Positions 9,086 through 21,611 are shown, counted from the stretch's first letter. The stretch is 64,000 bases of DNA from Paraburkholderia largidicola (GCF_013426895.1 NZ_AP023174.1:1054001-1118000), one strand, 5' to 3'. The notes: generated by a model from the letters alone, not told the origin. Made by a program: numbers and translations.

Positions 9086-9835
9086 TTAAGCGATTTGCGC
9101 ATCCGCGGTCGCGGAGACATCTTCCGCAGCCGGTTGCGTGCGCCACACACTGGTTCCCTTCACCGCTTTGTCGAGACCATCGAGCAGTGCTTCGTGTTCG
9201 GCCAGTTCGTCGTCCGTCGCCGTGAGCACGACGAGTTCGAGCGTATCGAGCTTGACGCGCTTGGCGCCACCTGTTTCGCCCGCTGCCGCTTCGCCGATCA
9301 TGTCGATCACGAGGCTTTCCTGGCCGCGCGTCATCGCGAGGTACACCTCGGCGAGCAGTTCCGAGTCGAGCAGTGCGCCGTGCAGCGTGCGGTGCGCGTT
9401 GCTGATGCCGAAGCGGTCGCACAGCGCATCGAGCGAGTTGCGCTTGCCCGGGAACATCGACTTCGCGCGCACGAGCGTGTCGATCACCTCGCCGCAGTGA
9501 TCGGTGAACGGCGGCAACCCCAGCAGCGAGAACTCGGCGTTGAGAAAGCCGATGTCGAAGGGCGCGTTGTGGATGATGAGTTCCGCGTCCTTCACGAAGT
9601 CGCGCAGTGCGTCGGCGATCTCCGCGAACTTGGGCTTGTCGCGCAGGAATTCCGTCGTCAGTCCGTGGACGGCCAGCGCGCCCGGATCGCTGTCGCGCTC
9701 CGGATTGACATAGAAGTGCAGGTTGTTGCCCGTCAGCCGCCGATTCACCAGCTCGACGCAGCCTATTTCGATGATGCGGTCGCCACTCTTCGCGTTCAGT
9801 CCCGTCGTTTCCGTATCGAGGATGATTTGACGCAT
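9086..9835 (-). CDS. dnaQ: DNA polymerase III epsilon subunit (3'-5' proofreading exonuclease)
   Basis: The 249-residue proofreading subunit of the replicative polymerase. It has the DEDDh exonuclease signature: D7 and E9 in LDTETTG, then HNAPFDIGFLNAE and the ExoIII histidine/aspartate in HGALLDSELLA. The C-terminal ~60 residues form the polymerase-binding tail, ending with the acidic stretch EDVSATADAQIA. It lies between rnhA and tRNA-Val on the same strand, as in E. coli. The gap to rnhA is 66 bases. Confidence 0.96.
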   Translation of the reverse strand: MRQIILDTETTGLNAKSGDRIIEIGCVELVNRRLTGNNLHFYVNPERDSDPGALAVHGLTTEFLRDKPKFAEIADALRDFVKDAELIIHNAPFDIGFLNAEFSLLGLPPFTDHCGEVIDTLVRAKSMFPGKRNSLDALCDRFGISNAHRTLHGALLDSELLAEVYLAMTRGQESLVIDMIGEAAAGETGGAKRVKLDTLELVVLTATDDELAEHEALLDGLDKAVKGTSVWRTQPAAEDVSATADAQIA

Positions 9836-9901
9836 GTCGGTCTTGCCTGTTCGTGTTGATGCGTGAAAAGAATGGAGCGATCTTAAAGGTGCTGCTGAGG
9901 A

Positions 9902-10348
9902 TCAGAGCTGCGCCAGTGAAGCCACGCCACGGTTGGCGAGCGCGTCCGCGCGTTCGTTCTCAGGATGGCCCGCGTGGCCCTTGACCCAGCGCCACTCGAG
10001 CTCATGCTGCTGCGTGAGTGCGTCGAGCCGTTTCCAGAGATCCGCGTTTTTCACGGGCGCCTTTGCGGCCGTGATCCAGCCTTTTTTCTTCCAGCCGTGA
10101 ATCCATTCGCTGATGCCTTTCTGCACGTATTGCGAATCGGTGTGCACGACCGCCTTGCAGGGGCGCTTCAACGCCTCGAGCGCGGCGATCACGGCCATCA
10201 GTTCCATCCGGTTGTTGGTCGTGTTCGCTTCGCCGCCGAACAGTTCCTTTTCCTGCGCGCCGAAGCGCAGCAGCGCGCCCCAGCCGCCGGGACCGGGATT
10301 GCCCTTGCAGGCGCCGTCGGTGAAGATTTCGATCAGATCAGAACTCAT
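9902..10348 (-). CDS. rnhA: Ribonuclease HI
   Basis: A 148-residue endonuclease that cleaves the RNA strand of RNA-DNA hybrids. The catalytic carboxylates are visible: D11 in [12 protein letters not shown]49 in NNRMELMA, D71 in HTDSQYV and the last aspartate in ENERADALA, with the conserved histidine in VKGHAGHP. The ATG at 10348 overlaps the stop of the upstream methyltransferase as ATGA, so the two are probably translationally coupled. Upstream in-frame codons lie within the methyltransferase gene and are not used. Confidence 0.97.
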   Translation of the reverse strand: MSSDLIEIFTDGACKGNPGPGGWGALLRFGAQEKELFGGEANTTNNRMELMAVIAALEALKRPCKAVVHTDSQYVQKGISEWIHGWKKKGWITAAKAPVKNADLWKRLDALTQQHELEWRWVKGHAGHPENERADALANRGVASLAQL

Positions 10349-11160
10349 TTTGCCTTGTTGCGGGTATTGGGCGTGGCGGCGGGCGCGAGGCCAGCGGCCA
10401 GCACGGGCTTCTTGACTTTCAACGGACCGACGAGGCGCATGCCGCGCACGCGCTTGATTGCCGTGACCATGTAGACGGCGCCGAAAATCGGCCACCAGCG
10501 GTCACCGGCGGCTTCCATGAACTCATAGCGCGACAGCCATTTTTCGCCGACGAGGGGCGGACGATAGCAGCCGAAGCGTCCGCGTTCAAGGTCGAAACCG
10601 AGCAGCTTGATCCAGTCTTTGAGCCGCGTGAACGCGATCAGATCATGCGCCGCGGGCACGAACGGCCGCCCAGTGACCTTGCCGACCGATTGCCGCGCGC
10701 CCCACAGCGACAGCGAATTGAAGCCGAGAATGATCAGTTGGCCTTCGGGCATCAGGACGCGCTCGGCTTCGCGTAGCAGACGGTGCGGATCGCGTGTGAA
10801 TTCCAGCGTGTGCGGCATCACGATCAGATCGACGCTTTGTGCCTCGAACGGCAGATCGAGCAGGTCGCACCAGACCGCGCTGCGTCCGGACGGCGCGTGA
10901 CGCTCGGGCAGCCCGCCTGCGACGCCGCGCGGAAACGTGTACGGCGCGCTCGCGCCGCTCTCGGCGTCGAGTACGAGGCCGCGGCAGGGCATGCGGTTTT
11001 CGCGCAGCGCGTCGAGTTGCGGCAGGCCCAGTTGCAGCGCGTGATAGCCGAATACGTCGGACACGACGCGGTCGAGCTGCGCCTGCTCCCACTCCAGCAC
11101 ATAGCGTCCGGGTGGGGAGGTGGTCCAGGCAGGCCAGTCTATAATCGATCGGTCAGACAT
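10345..11160 (-). CDS. Class I SAM-dependent methyltransferase (YafS-like)
   Basis: A 271-residue protein with a methyltransferase-11 type core: [23 protein letters not shown] covers the acidic and post-II motifs, followed by [19 protein letters not shown]. The substrate is unknown. The ATG at 11160 almost abuts the divergent gloB, and its stop overlaps rnhA. The same order (gloB divergent from this gene, then rnhA and dnaQ) occurs in E. coli, where the equivalent is yafS; that equivalence rests on synteny and fold. The basic C-terminal tail after residue ~240 is rich in Lys and Ala. Confidence 0.88.
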   Translation of the reverse strand: MSDRSIIDWPAWTTSPPGRYVLEWEQAQLDRVVSDVFGYHALQLGLPQLDALRENRMPCRGLVLDAESGASAPYTFPRGVAGGLPERHAPSGRSAVWCDLLDLPFEAQSVDLIVMPHTLEFTRDPHRLLREAERVLMPEGQLIILGFNSLSLWGARQSVGKVTGRPFVPAAHDLIAFTRLKDWIKLLGFDLERGRFGCYRPPLVGEKWLSRYEFMEAAGDRWWPIFGAVYMVTAIKRVRGMRLVGPLKVKKPVLAAGLAPAATPNTRNKAK

Positions 11161-11179
11161 GTTAAAGAATGCGTCGCCT

Positions 11180-11971
11180 ATGAATTCGCTCGAGTACGTA
11201 CCAGTCCCGGCGTTTGATGACAATTACATCTGGGTCGTGTCGGACGGCCATCATGCCGTCGTCGTCGATCCGGGCGACGCCGCCCCGGTGAAGGCTTATC
11301 TGGCAAAACGGGGATGGCGGCTGAGCGCTATTTTACTCACGCACCATCATGCCGACCACGTCGGCGGAGTGGCCGATCTGCTGGATGGCCAGGTTGTGCC
11401 CGTCTACGGCCCCGCCGGAGAAGCGATTCCGTACCTGACGACACGCCTCAAACAGGGCGACGAGGTGCATATCGCGGCGCCCGCGCTCAATTTCAGCATT
11501 CTCGACGTGCCCGGCCACACGAGCGGCCACATCGCGTTTTTCCAGGCAGCCGATCCGCGCGGCACACCGCATGTGTTCTGCGGCGACACGCTGTTCGCCT
11601 GCGGTTGCGGCCGGCTGTTCGAAGGGACGCCGGCGCAGATGCTGGACTCGCTCGACGCGCTCGCCGGATTGCCGGGCGAGACGGAAGTGCACTGCGCGCA
11701 CGAATACACGCTGTCGAATATCCGCTTCGCGCTGGCGTGCGAGCCGGACAACGCAAAGCTGCAAGCCTGGCGCGACGAGGCGACGAATTTGCGCGCGCGC
11801 CATGTGCCGACGCTGCCCACCACGATCGCCCACGAGCGCGCCGTCAACCCGTTCCTGCGCGCGGGTGAGCCGTCCGTTCAGGCGACGCTCGCCGAGCAGT
11901 TGCATGAATCGGTGCCGGATCGGTTGGCCGCTTTCACGCTGATGCGCGAATGGAAGAACAGGTTCCACTGA
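11180..11971 (+). CDS. gloB: Hydroxyacylglutathione hydrolase (glyoxalase II)
   Basis: A 263-residue metallo-beta-lactamase-fold hydrolase that splits S-lactoylglutathione to D-lactate and glutathione in methylglyoxal detoxification. The metal-binding signature THHHADH is present, with further ligands in DVPGHTSGH, FCGDTLFACGCGRLFEG and HCAHEYT, and a glyoxalase II C-terminal domain ending VNPFLRAGE. The start MNSLEYVPVPAFDDNY is typical for the family. ATGs at 11120 and 11159 are in frame but add unconserved residues. A TATAAT at 11140-11145 inside the 5' end of the divergent methyltransferase may be its -10. Confidence 0.95.
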   Translation: MNSLEYVPVPAFDDNYIWVVSDGHHAVVVDPGDAAPVKAYLAKRGWRLSAILLTHHHADHVGGVADLLDGQVVPVYGPAGEAIPYLTTRLKQGDEVHIAAPALNFSILDVPGHTSGHIAFFQAADPRGTPHVFCGDTLFACGCGRLFEGTPAQMLDSLDALAGLPGETEVHCAHEYTLSNIRFALACEPDNAKLQAWRDEATNLRARHVPTLPTTIAHERAVNPFLRAGEPSVQATLAEQLHESVPDRLAAFTLMREWKNRFH

Positions 11972-12126
11972 CCAGGTAAAGCATGGGGTCATGCTCATCC
12001 GAATCGTAGAAACAAACGCCAAGCCTCAGATTTGGCTACGTTTTTCACATTATTCTGATTGACGGAAAGGGCGGTCTTTCGTACTATCGGCTGCAAATTC
12101 CAGCCCTTTTGGAAGCCGAGACGTTC

Positions 12127-13803
12127 ATGAGATTCATCTTTAGCGCGTTGTTGGTCCTGACGCTCGCGGCATGTGCGAGTCAAGGACCAGCAACGAACAG
12201 CCTTTCCACTGCTTCCGATCCCGCCAGCCAGCAAGCCGTTGCCGACGCCCTTCGCAAGACTGCCACCGCCAAAGAAACGATCAACGTCGACCAGGGTTCC
12301 GTCGACCAGTTGACGAGCGCGGACAGCGATCTCTGGGGCCGTATCCGCCGTGGTTTTCAGATGCCCGACCTGCAGACCGACCTCGTCGACATGCAGGTCA
12401 ACTGGTATGCGCAGCGCCCGGACTACGTCCAGCGCATGACCGAACGGTCGCAGAAGTACCTGTATCACATCGTCGAAGAACTGGAAGCGCGCCATATGCC
12501 GACTGAGCTGGCGCTCCTGCCGTTCATCGAATCCGCGTACAACCCGCAGGCGCTGTCGGTCGCGAAGGCGGCGGGCATGTGGCAGTTCGTGCCGGGCACG
12601 GGTCGCACGTACAACCTCAAGCAGAACATGTGGCAGGACGAGCGCCGCGACGTGCTCGCGTCCACCAGCGCTGCACTCGACTATCTGTCGCGTCTGCACG
12701 ATATGTTCGGCGACTGGTATCTGGCGCTCGCCGCGTATAACTGGGGCGAGGGGAACGTGCAGCGCGCGATCGCGCGCAACGAAGCGGCTGGCTTGCCGAC
12801 GGACTACCAGAGCCTGCGCATGCCGATGGAAACGCGCAATTACGTGCCGAAGCTGCAGGCCGTCAAGAACATCGTGATGAACCCGCAGGTCTACGGGCTC
12901 ACGCTGCCGTCCATTCCGAACCACCCGTACTTCGTGACGGTGACGACTTCGCACGATATCGACGTCGATACCGCGGCCAAGCTCGCGAACATGACGCCGG
13001 ACGAATTCCGTTCGCTGAACCCGTCGTTCAAGAAGCCGGTGATTCTCGGCGCCACGCAGCCGCAGATCCTCCTGCCGTTCGATAACGCCAGCGCATTCGA
13101 GCGCAATCTGAAGTCGTACACGGGTTCGCTGTCCTCGTGGACGACCTACACGGTCACCGAACGCTCTCGCCCGGCTGCGATTGCCGAAAAGATAGGCGTC
13201 GATGCCGACACGCTGATGGCCGTCAACAAGATTCCGGCGGGCATGCGCCTGAAGCCCGGCTCGACGATCGTCGTGCCGCGCGCCGATGACGACGACGAAG
13301 ACATCAGCGCCGATGTCGCCGAAGGCGCCGTGCTCGCGATGGAGCCGGACGTGCCCGACACGCGCAAGATGCTGATCCGCGTGCGCCGCAAGCAGTCGAT
13401 GGCGATGATCGCCGACCGTTACGACGTGTCGATCGGTCAGTTGAAGGCGTGGAACCGGACGAAGCGTGATCTCGTCATGCCGGGCCAGGTGGTCGTGTTG
13501 CACGTTCCTGTCGGCAAGGCGATGCCGAGCGAGCCGGGTCCGCAGAAACTGGCGACGGTGCCCGTCGGCGGCGGCGTCGAGAAGGCCAGCGCCCAGGTCG
13601 CAGACACCCGGTCCGAATCGCGCTACGATAAGAAGCGAAGCCGCGGTCAGACTGGTGTGGTGAAGGTGTCGGAACCGGTTGCGAAGCCTGCTGCCGCAAA
13701 AGGCAAGGTGACGAAGGTTTCGACGGAAGCGGCTGGCAAGGCGTCGAAGGCCGATACGGGTAGCCGCCATAAGGTCTCGGCCAACGCGAAGAAGGGCAAG
13801 TAA
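12127..13803 (+). CDS. mltD: Membrane-bound lytic murein transglycosylase D with LysM domains
   Basis: A 558-residue peptidoglycan-cleaving lipoprotein. The signal peptide ends in the lipobox LTLAAC, so it should be anchored to the outer membrane. The transglycosylase domain carries the catalytic glutamate in LPFIESAYNPQA, then AAGMWQFVPGTGR and YLALAAYNWGEGNVQ. Two LysM-type repeats follow, near residues 350-395 and 420-465, then a basic Ala/Lys-rich tail of ~85 residues. The start at 12127 is chosen because the lipoprotein signal begins there; a TTG/ATG extension to 12109 adds six residues. It lies downstream of gloB, as mltD does in E. coli in the same neighbourhood. A terminator follows. 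Confidence 0.93.
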   Translation: MRFIFSALLVLTLAACASQGPATNSLSTASDPASQQAVADALRKTATAKETINVDQGSVDQLTSADSDLWGRIRRGFQMPDLQTDLVDMQVNWYAQRPDYVQRMTERSQKYLYHIVEELEARHMPTELALLPFIESAYNPQALSVAKAAGMWQFVPGTGRTYNLKQNMWQDERRDVLASTSAALDYLSRLHDMFGDWYLALAAYNWGEGNVQRAIARNEAAGLPTDYQSLRMPMETRNYVPKLQAVKNIVMNPQVYGLTLPSIPNHPYFVTVTTSHDIDVDTAAKLANMTPDEFRSLNPSFKKPVILGATQPQILLPFDNASAFERNLKSYTGSLSSWTTYTVTERSRPAAIAEKIGVDADTLMAVNKIPAGMRLKPGSTIVVPRADDDDEDISADVAEGAVLAMEPDVPDTRKMLIRVRRKQSMAMIADRYDVSIGQLKAWNRTKRDLVMPGQVVVLHVPVGKAMPSEPGPQKLATVPVGGGVEKASAQVADTRSESRYDKKRSRGQTGVVKVSEPVAKPAAAKGKVTKVSTEAAGKASKADTGSRHKVSANAKKGK

Positions 13804-13890
13804 ACAACAGCGGCCTTCTCGAGGATGACCGAACATGCGCTGCGGGGGCAGCGCATGAAGTGCGCTCCGATCTCTCCTCGTTTTCCTTGA

Positions 13891-13918
13891 CGCCGTCACC
13901 CGAGGTGACGGCGTTTTT
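13891..13918 (+). terminator. Intrinsic terminator after mltD
   Basis: A 10-bp stem (CGCCGTCACC / GGTGACGGCG) with a CGA loop is followed directly by five T residues. It ends the mltD transcript before the MFS gene. Confidence 0.9.
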
Positions 13919-14050
13919 CATTTCCACCGACGTTTCCCTGACGGAGCGCCTATACGGGAGCCCGTACGCCATGCGCGGTCTTGCACCACGATGGACACGA
14001 TTGGGCTATCGTTCACCCTCGGGCCCGCTGGGCCAACTCGCTGACGCCTC

Positions 14051-15295
14051 ATGTTTTCGACGCCCCTTCGTGTTTTTCTCCTGTTTTCCGCCGGTTACTT
14101 CGTCTCGTACGTGTTTCGTGGTGTGAATCTCGGTTTTGCGCCGTTGATTACGCACGAACTCGGGCTGACGGCCGCCGATCTCGGCCTGCTGACTAGCCTT
14201 TATTTCCTCGGCTTCGCAGGCGCGCAACTGCCTGCCGGCGTCCTGCTCGATCACTACGGCGCGCGTCGCGTGACGGCGGGGATGCTGCTGTTCGCCGCGG
14301 CAGGCATCGGCGTGTTCGGCGCGGCGCACGGCGTCGTGGCGATGATGGCGGGTCGGCTGTTGATCGGCGTCGGCGTCTCGGTGTGTCTGGGCGGCGCGTT
14401 CAAGGCGCTGGCGCAGCATTTTCCGGCGGCGCGGCTGCCGCTGATCAATGGGCTCGTGATGGCCGTCGGCGGTCTGGGTGGGGTCGTGGTCGGGTCGCCG
14501 TTGACCTGGCTGCTGACTTTTGCGAGCTGGCGTGCAGTCTGTTTTGGACTCGTCGTTCTCACGATCGTCGTCGCGGCGATGCTATGGGCGTTCGCGCCCG
14601 AAACGAAGGAAACACACCATCAGGCCAGCCTCGTCAGCCAGTTCAAGGGTACGTGGCATATCCTGCGCAGCGCGGCGTTCTGGAAGATCGCGTCGTTCTC
14701 GGTCGTCACGCAAGGCGTGTTCTACGCCATGCAGTCGCTGTGGGTGGGCGCCTGGTTGCGCGACGTCTCCGGTTTCCAGTCACATGAAGCCGCTGCGTTC
14801 GTCTCGGTGCTGGGTTTCGCGATGATGGCAGGCTGTGTCGGCTTCGGCGCGGCGGCGCGCAGCATGGAGCGGCGCGGGCTGTCGCTATATGCGTTTTGCG
14901 GCGTCGGCATGGCGCTTTTCGTCATCACGCAGCTTCTGATCATGTTGCGTGCGCCGCTTCCCGCAGGATTGTTGTGGGCGGCTTACGGGATTTTCGGTGG
15001 CGTAGGCATTCTGAGTTACGCGGTGCTCGCGCGCCATTTCCCGCCGCATCTGATCGGACGCGCGAATACGACGCTGACGCTGATCATTTTTCTGTTGATC
15101 TTCGGCTTCCAGATTGGCGTGGGCGCGGTGCTGTCGCGCTGGACGCCCGTCGACGGACACTATCCGCCCGTCGCGCACCTCACCGCGTGGGGCATTCTCG
15201 TTGCGCTGCAACTGGCGAGCGCCATCTGGTACGTGCTGCCGAGCCGAGTGCTGGCCAAAAGTCCGGCGCGCGTGCACGCAGAACATCAACCGTAA
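14051..15295 (+). CDS. MFS transporter
   Basis: A 414-residue major facilitator with about 12 membrane spans. The loop between spans 2 and 3 carries the MFS motif as GVLLDHYGARRV, and a GRLLIGVGVSV span follows. A second half begins near residue 215 after the central loop. The family covers proton-coupled uptake and efflux of small solutes and the substrate is not evident. The start ATG 14051 has no strong Shine-Dalgarno sequence. It sits alone between the mltD terminator and the carA promoter region. Confidence 0.88.
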   Translation: MFSTPLRVFLLFSAGYFVSYVFRGVNLGFAPLITHELGLTAADLGLLTSLYFLGFAGAQLPAGVLLDHYGARRVTAGMLLFAAAGIGVFGAAHGVVAMMAGRLLIGVGVSVCLGGAFKALAQHFPAARLPLINGLVMAVGGLGGVVVGSPLTWLLTFASWRAVCFGLVVLTIVVAAMLWAFAPETKETHHQASLVSQFKGTWHILRSAAFWKIASFSVVTQGVFYAMQSLWVGAWLRDVSGFQSHEAAAFVSVLGFAMMAGCVGFGAAARSMERRGLSLYAFCGVGMALFVITQLLIMLRAPLPAGLLWAAYGIFGGVGILSYAVLARHFPPHLIGRANTTLTLIIFLLIFGFQIGVGAVLSRWTPVDGHYPPVAHLTAWGILVALQLASAIWYVLPSRVLAKSPARVHAEHQP

Positions 15296-15413
15296 GGTGC
15301 CGGGCATATCCTGATAGGCGGTGAAAGCCCGGGCGGGCGCGCGGTGCGGCAAGCTGATTGCGTCCGGAGCGCCTGCTAGCAGCAGCTTCGCCACCGCGTC
15401 CCCCATCTCGGAT

Positions 15414-15443
15414 TTGAAGAGAAGGGTCGTTTCAGGCTATAAT
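15414..15443 (+). promoter_or_regulatory. Candidate carA promoter
   Basis: TTGAAG (4 of 6 to the -35 consensus) and a perfect TATAAT are separated by 18 bases. If used, it would give carA an untranslated leader of about 300 bases, long for a biosynthetic gene and suggestive of leader-based control. Confidence 0.55.
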
Positions 15444-15535
15444 TTCAAGGTTTGAGCTTATCAACCCGCACCCTAGCGCCTACCTCTCCCACACCGTTCA
15501 TCCGCCGCGTTTCGTTGTAGTCCCGGTTGTTTTTC

Positions 15536-15682
15536 ATGCGTGAAATCTCCCGGCTACCGTCGCCAGCGGCCCGCAACCAGCCAGTTCGCCTACACAATGG
15601 GCCGACTGCGTGCTCTGCGGCGCCCCCTGCGACTCTCCGCGAACAGCGACAACGCGAGCGAGCCTGCGCGCGCATCGACTGA
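15536..15682 (+). other. Possible upstream open reading frame in the carA leader
   Basis: A 48-codon frame begins at ATG 15536 ([17 protein letters not shown]...) and stops at TGA 15680, 70 bases before the carA start. No good ribosome-binding site is visible, and the high GC content allows chance frames, so this is only a candidate leader peptide. Its interest lies in its place between a good promoter and the carA start-site hairpin. Confidence 0.25.
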
Positions 15683-15720
15683 TGCGCCTCGCCGCGGCCC
15701 GCACGGTCGGATAGACAGGT

Positions 15721-15761
15721 CGGCAACAGGGTGCTCCCCCAAGGAGTCTCCCGTGTTGCCG
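15721..15761 (+). promoter_or_regulatory. Hairpin enclosing the carA ribosome-binding site and start codon
   Basis: CGGCAACA (15721-15728) pairs perfectly with TGTTGCCG (15754-15761), and GGG 15729-15731 pairs with CCC 15750-15752 across a one-base bulge. The loop holds the Shine-Dalgarno AAGGAG (15741-15746), and the GTG start codon (15753) is partly in the stem. This arrangement would limit ribosome access unless melted or rearranged. Confidence 0.55.
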
Positions 15762-16907
15762 TCATTTTCTCCCGCTCTGCTCGCGCTCGCCGACGGCACG
15801 GTCTTTCGTGGTTACTCGATCGGCGCGCCCGGTCATACGATCGGTGAAGTCGTCTTCAACACGGCCATCACCGGCTATCAGGAAATCCTGACCGACCCCA
15901 GCTACGCGCGCCAGATCGTCACGCTGACGTATCCGCACATCGGTAATGTCGGTGTGAACGCCGAAGATGTCGAAGCCACGAAAGTCCATGCCGCCGGCCT
16001 GATCATCCGTGATCTGCCTGTCCTCGCGTCGAACTTCCGCATGGAGCGCACGCTCCCGGATTACCTGAAAGCGGAAGGCGTCGTCGCGATCGCCGGTATC
16101 GACACCCGCAAGCTCACGCGTGTGCTGCGCGACAAGGGCGCGCAAAACGGCGCGATTCTCGCAGGCTCTGATGACGAAGCGAAGGCAATCGAACTCGCGC
16201 GCTCGTTCCCCGGCCTCGCAGGCATGGACCTCGCAAAGGTCGTGTCGACGCAAAAGCCCTACGAATGGAAGCAGACGGAATGGCGTCTGGGTAGCGGCTA
16301 CGGCATGCAGAACACGCCGCGCTACCGCGTCGTCGCGTTCGACTTCGGCGTGAAGTACAACATCCTGCGCATGCTCGCGGAACGCGGCTGCCAGGTCACC
16401 GTGCTGCCGGCGCAAGCGACGGCCGCTGACGCGCTGGCGCTGAATCCGGACGGTATCTTCCTGTCGAACGGCCCTGGCGACCCGGAACCGTGCGATTACG
16501 CGATCGCCGCAACGCGCGAATTCATCGAGCGCGGCATTCCGACGTTCGGCATCTGTCTGGGCCATCAGATCATGGGTCTCGCCGTCGGCGCGAAGACCAT
16601 GAAGATGAAGACGGGCCACCACGGCGCGAATCATCCCGTGAAGGACCTCGACGACGGCCGAGTCGTCATCACGTCGCAGAACCACGGCTTCGCGGTCGAC
16701 GCCGACACGCTGCCCGCCAACGCGAAGGTGACGCACGTGTCGCTATTCGACGGCACGCTGCAAGGCTTCGCGCTGACCGACAAGCCGGCATTCTGCTTCC
16801 AGGGTCACCCGGAGGCGTCGCCCGGTCCGCACGACATCGCCTATCTGTTCGACCGCTTCACCGCGTTGATGGACACGGCGAAGGGCAACAAGTCGGCAGC
16901 GGCGTAA
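15753..16907 (+). CDS. carA: Carbamoyl-phosphate synthase small (glutaminase) subunit
   Basis: The 384-residue subunit hydrolyses glutamine and channels ammonia to CarB for carbamoyl phosphate, used for pyrimidines and arginine. The N-terminal CarA domain opens [15 protein letters not shown]. The class I amidotransferase domain has the nucleophile cysteine in [11 protein letters not shown] and the histidine/glutamate pair in [11 protein letters not shown]. The start is GTG 15753, six bases after AAGGAG; the frame stays open to 15540 but the extension is unconserved. It precedes carB by 138 bases, with a hairpin between them. Confidence 0.96.
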   Translation: MLPSFSPALLALADGTVFRGYSIGAPGHTIGEVVFNTAITGYQEILTDPSYARQIVTLTYPHIGNVGVNAEDVEATKVHAAGLIIRDLPVLASNFRMERTLPDYLKAEGVVAIAGIDTRKLTRVLRDKGAQNGAILAGSDDEAKAIELARSFPGLAGMDLAKVVSTQKPYEWKQTEWRLGSGYGMQNTPRYRVVAFDFGVKYNILRMLAERGCQVTVLPAQATAADALALNPDGIFLSNGPGDPEPCDYAIAATREFIERGIPTFGICLGHQIMGLAVGAKTMKMKTGHHGANHPVKDLDDGRVVITSQNHGFAVDADTLPANAKVTHVSLFDGTLQGFALTDKPAFCFQGHPEASPGPHDIAYLFDRFTALMDTAKGNKSAAA

Positions 16908-16954
16908 GCAGGCGTTCGCAATAACAGCGACGGTAAGAAAGCGCGCCCCGCGAC

Positions 16955-16992
16955 GCCGTTCGGCTGGCCCATCTGGGCACGGTCCGAACGGC
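16955..16992 (+). promoter_or_regulatory. Intercistronic hairpin between carA and carB
   Basis: GCCGTTCGG (16955-16963) pairs with CCGAACGGC (16984-16992), and a smaller GCCC/GGGC hairpin (16967-16978) nests inside. No T-run follows, so it is more likely an RNA stability or processing element than a terminator. Confidence 0.45.
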
Positions 16993-17045
16993 ACACCGCC
17001 GGCGCGCCAACGGTAAGAACTCAGGAATACATTAGCGAGAGCGTT

Positions 17046-20300
<3,255 letters not shown>

Positions 20301-20330
20301 GGCTTCAGATTTCTGTCCAAGTCGTAAGTG

Positions 20331-20424
20331 CCGCGGTTAAGCGGCGTCCCTAAGGTGTCAGATCGGGCTTTGTGCCACGTTTGCGCACCGTACCGGGATG
20401 CACTTAACCGCGGTGATTTTTTTT
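20331..20424 (+). terminator. Long-loop terminator or attenuator upstream of greA
   Basis: CCGCGGTTAAG (20331-20341) pairs perfectly with CTTAACCGCGG (20403-20413) across a 61-base loop. The stem is followed, three bases later, by eight T residues (20417-20424). It closes the carAB transcript only 28 bases before the greA start codon, so greA expression must depend on readthrough or a promoter inside this structure. Confidence 0.6.
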
Positions 20425-20452
20425 GTGGCTGTCTTTTGCCAAAGAGTTGTTT

Positions 20453-20929
20453 ATGAGCACTATTCCATTGACGAAGCGCGGCGCAGACCAACTGCGCGAC
20501 GAATTGCAGCGCCTGAAATCGGTTGAGCGTCCGTCCGTCATCAATTCGATCGCGGAAGCGCGTGCCCAGGGCGATCTGTCGGAAAACGCCGAGTACGACG
20601 CTGCGAAAGAGAAGCAGGGCTTTATCGAAGGCCGCATTGCTGACATCGAATCGAAGCTGGCGGCCGCGCAAATCATCGATCCGGCCGCGCTCGACGCGGA
20701 AGGCCGCGTCGTGTTCGCCGCGACGGTCGATCTGGAAGATCTCGATTCGGGTGCTTCGGTTACCTATCAAATCGTCGGCGACGACGAAGCCGATCTCGAG
20801 CGCGGTCTCATCTCCGTCAGCTCGCCGATCGCGCGCGCGCTGATCGGCAAGACGGAAGGCGATGTCGCGTCGGTGCAGGCACCGGGCGGCGTGCGCGAGT
20901 ACGAAATCATCGCGGTCCGTTACATCTGA
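20453..20929 (+). CDS. greA: Transcription elongation factor GreA
   Basis: A 158-residue factor that enters the secondary channel of RNA polymerase and stimulates cleavage of backtracked transcripts. The N-terminal coiled coil carries the tip acidic residues in [17 protein letters not shown], and the C-terminal FKBP-like domain ends [13 protein letters not shown] 20453 is the family start; the frame extends 10 codons upstream. It follows carB and precedes a membrane protein, in an order kept in many proteobacteria. Confidence 0.97.
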   Translation: MSTIPLTKRGADQLRDELQRLKSVERPSVINSIAEARAQGDLSENAEYDAAKEKQGFIEGRIADIESKLAAAQIIDPAALDAEGRVVFAATVDLEDLDSGASVTYQIVGDDEADLERGLISVSSPIARALIGKTEGDVASVQAPGGVREYEIIAVRYI

Positions 20930-20939
20930 GGCGGCCGCC

Positions 20940-21458
20940 GTGTCTTCGATGCCGCATCGCCTGTTCCGCCTGTTGACGGTCATCTGGGTCGGCAGCCTGC
21001 TGACCATTGGCTACGCCGTGGCGCCCGTGCTGTTCACGTCGCTCGACCGGATGACGGCGGGCGCGGTGGCGGCACAGCTGTTTCGCATCGAAGGCGTGAT
21101 CGGCGTGGTATGCGGCGTGCTGTTGCTCGCGCTGTGCAATGTGCTGGTCCGGCGCGGGGGCGACGCGTATCGGCGTCTGCGCTGGCTGATCGCCGGCATG
21201 CTGGTGTGCGTGCTGGTCGGCTACTTCGCGCTGCAGCCGTTCATGAATGCGCTGCGCATCGCCGCGCAGGAAGCGGGCACAGATGTCGGCCACTCCGTTT
21301 ATGCAAGCCGCTTTGGCATGCTGCACGGCGTGTCGAGCGTGTTCTATCTGATCGAAAGCCTGTTGGGTATCGTGCTCGCCTGGAAGCTGCCGGCGGGAAC
21401 GGGTATTGGCGGCGCGGAGCGGGGCGCGGGACGCGTCGCTGGCCGGACTGCCGGATAG
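20940..21458 (+). CDS. DUF4149-like membrane protein
   Basis: A 172-residue protein with four probable spans. The first span (LLTVIWVGSLLTIGYAVAPVLF) and last segment (SRFGMLHGVSSVFYLIESLLG) match the DUF4149 pattern. Function unknown. GTG 20940 is preferred because GAGG lies eight bases upstream and 10 bases separate it from the greA stop; ATG 20949 is the alternative. Likely cotranscribed with greA. Confidence 0.75.
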   Translation: MSSMPHRLFRLLTVIWVGSLLTIGYAVAPVLFTSLDRMTAGAVAAQLFRIEGVIGVVCGVLLLALCNVLVRRGGDAYRRLRWLIAGMLVCVLVGYFALQPFMNALRIAAQEAGTDVGHSVYASRFGMLHGVSSVFYLIESLLGIVLAWKLPAGTGIGGAERGAGRVAGRTAG

Positions 21459-21611
21459 CGCGTCGGCGCTGATTGCGTCCGGGCAGGCGGGCAGACTGGC
21501 TTGTCGGCGCTCAAGGGCGCGGCGCCCTTCAAATTCTCTTCGGTCGGCGCGGTCCAGGCCAGATGGCCAAGACCGAAACCTCAAACTGGTTTTTTCCGCG
21601 CCACGCCGGTT

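Noticed and set aside
11995..13899. 634-codon minus-strand frame opposite mltD
   Set aside because: Antisense shadow of mltD, with no recognisable domain or start signal.
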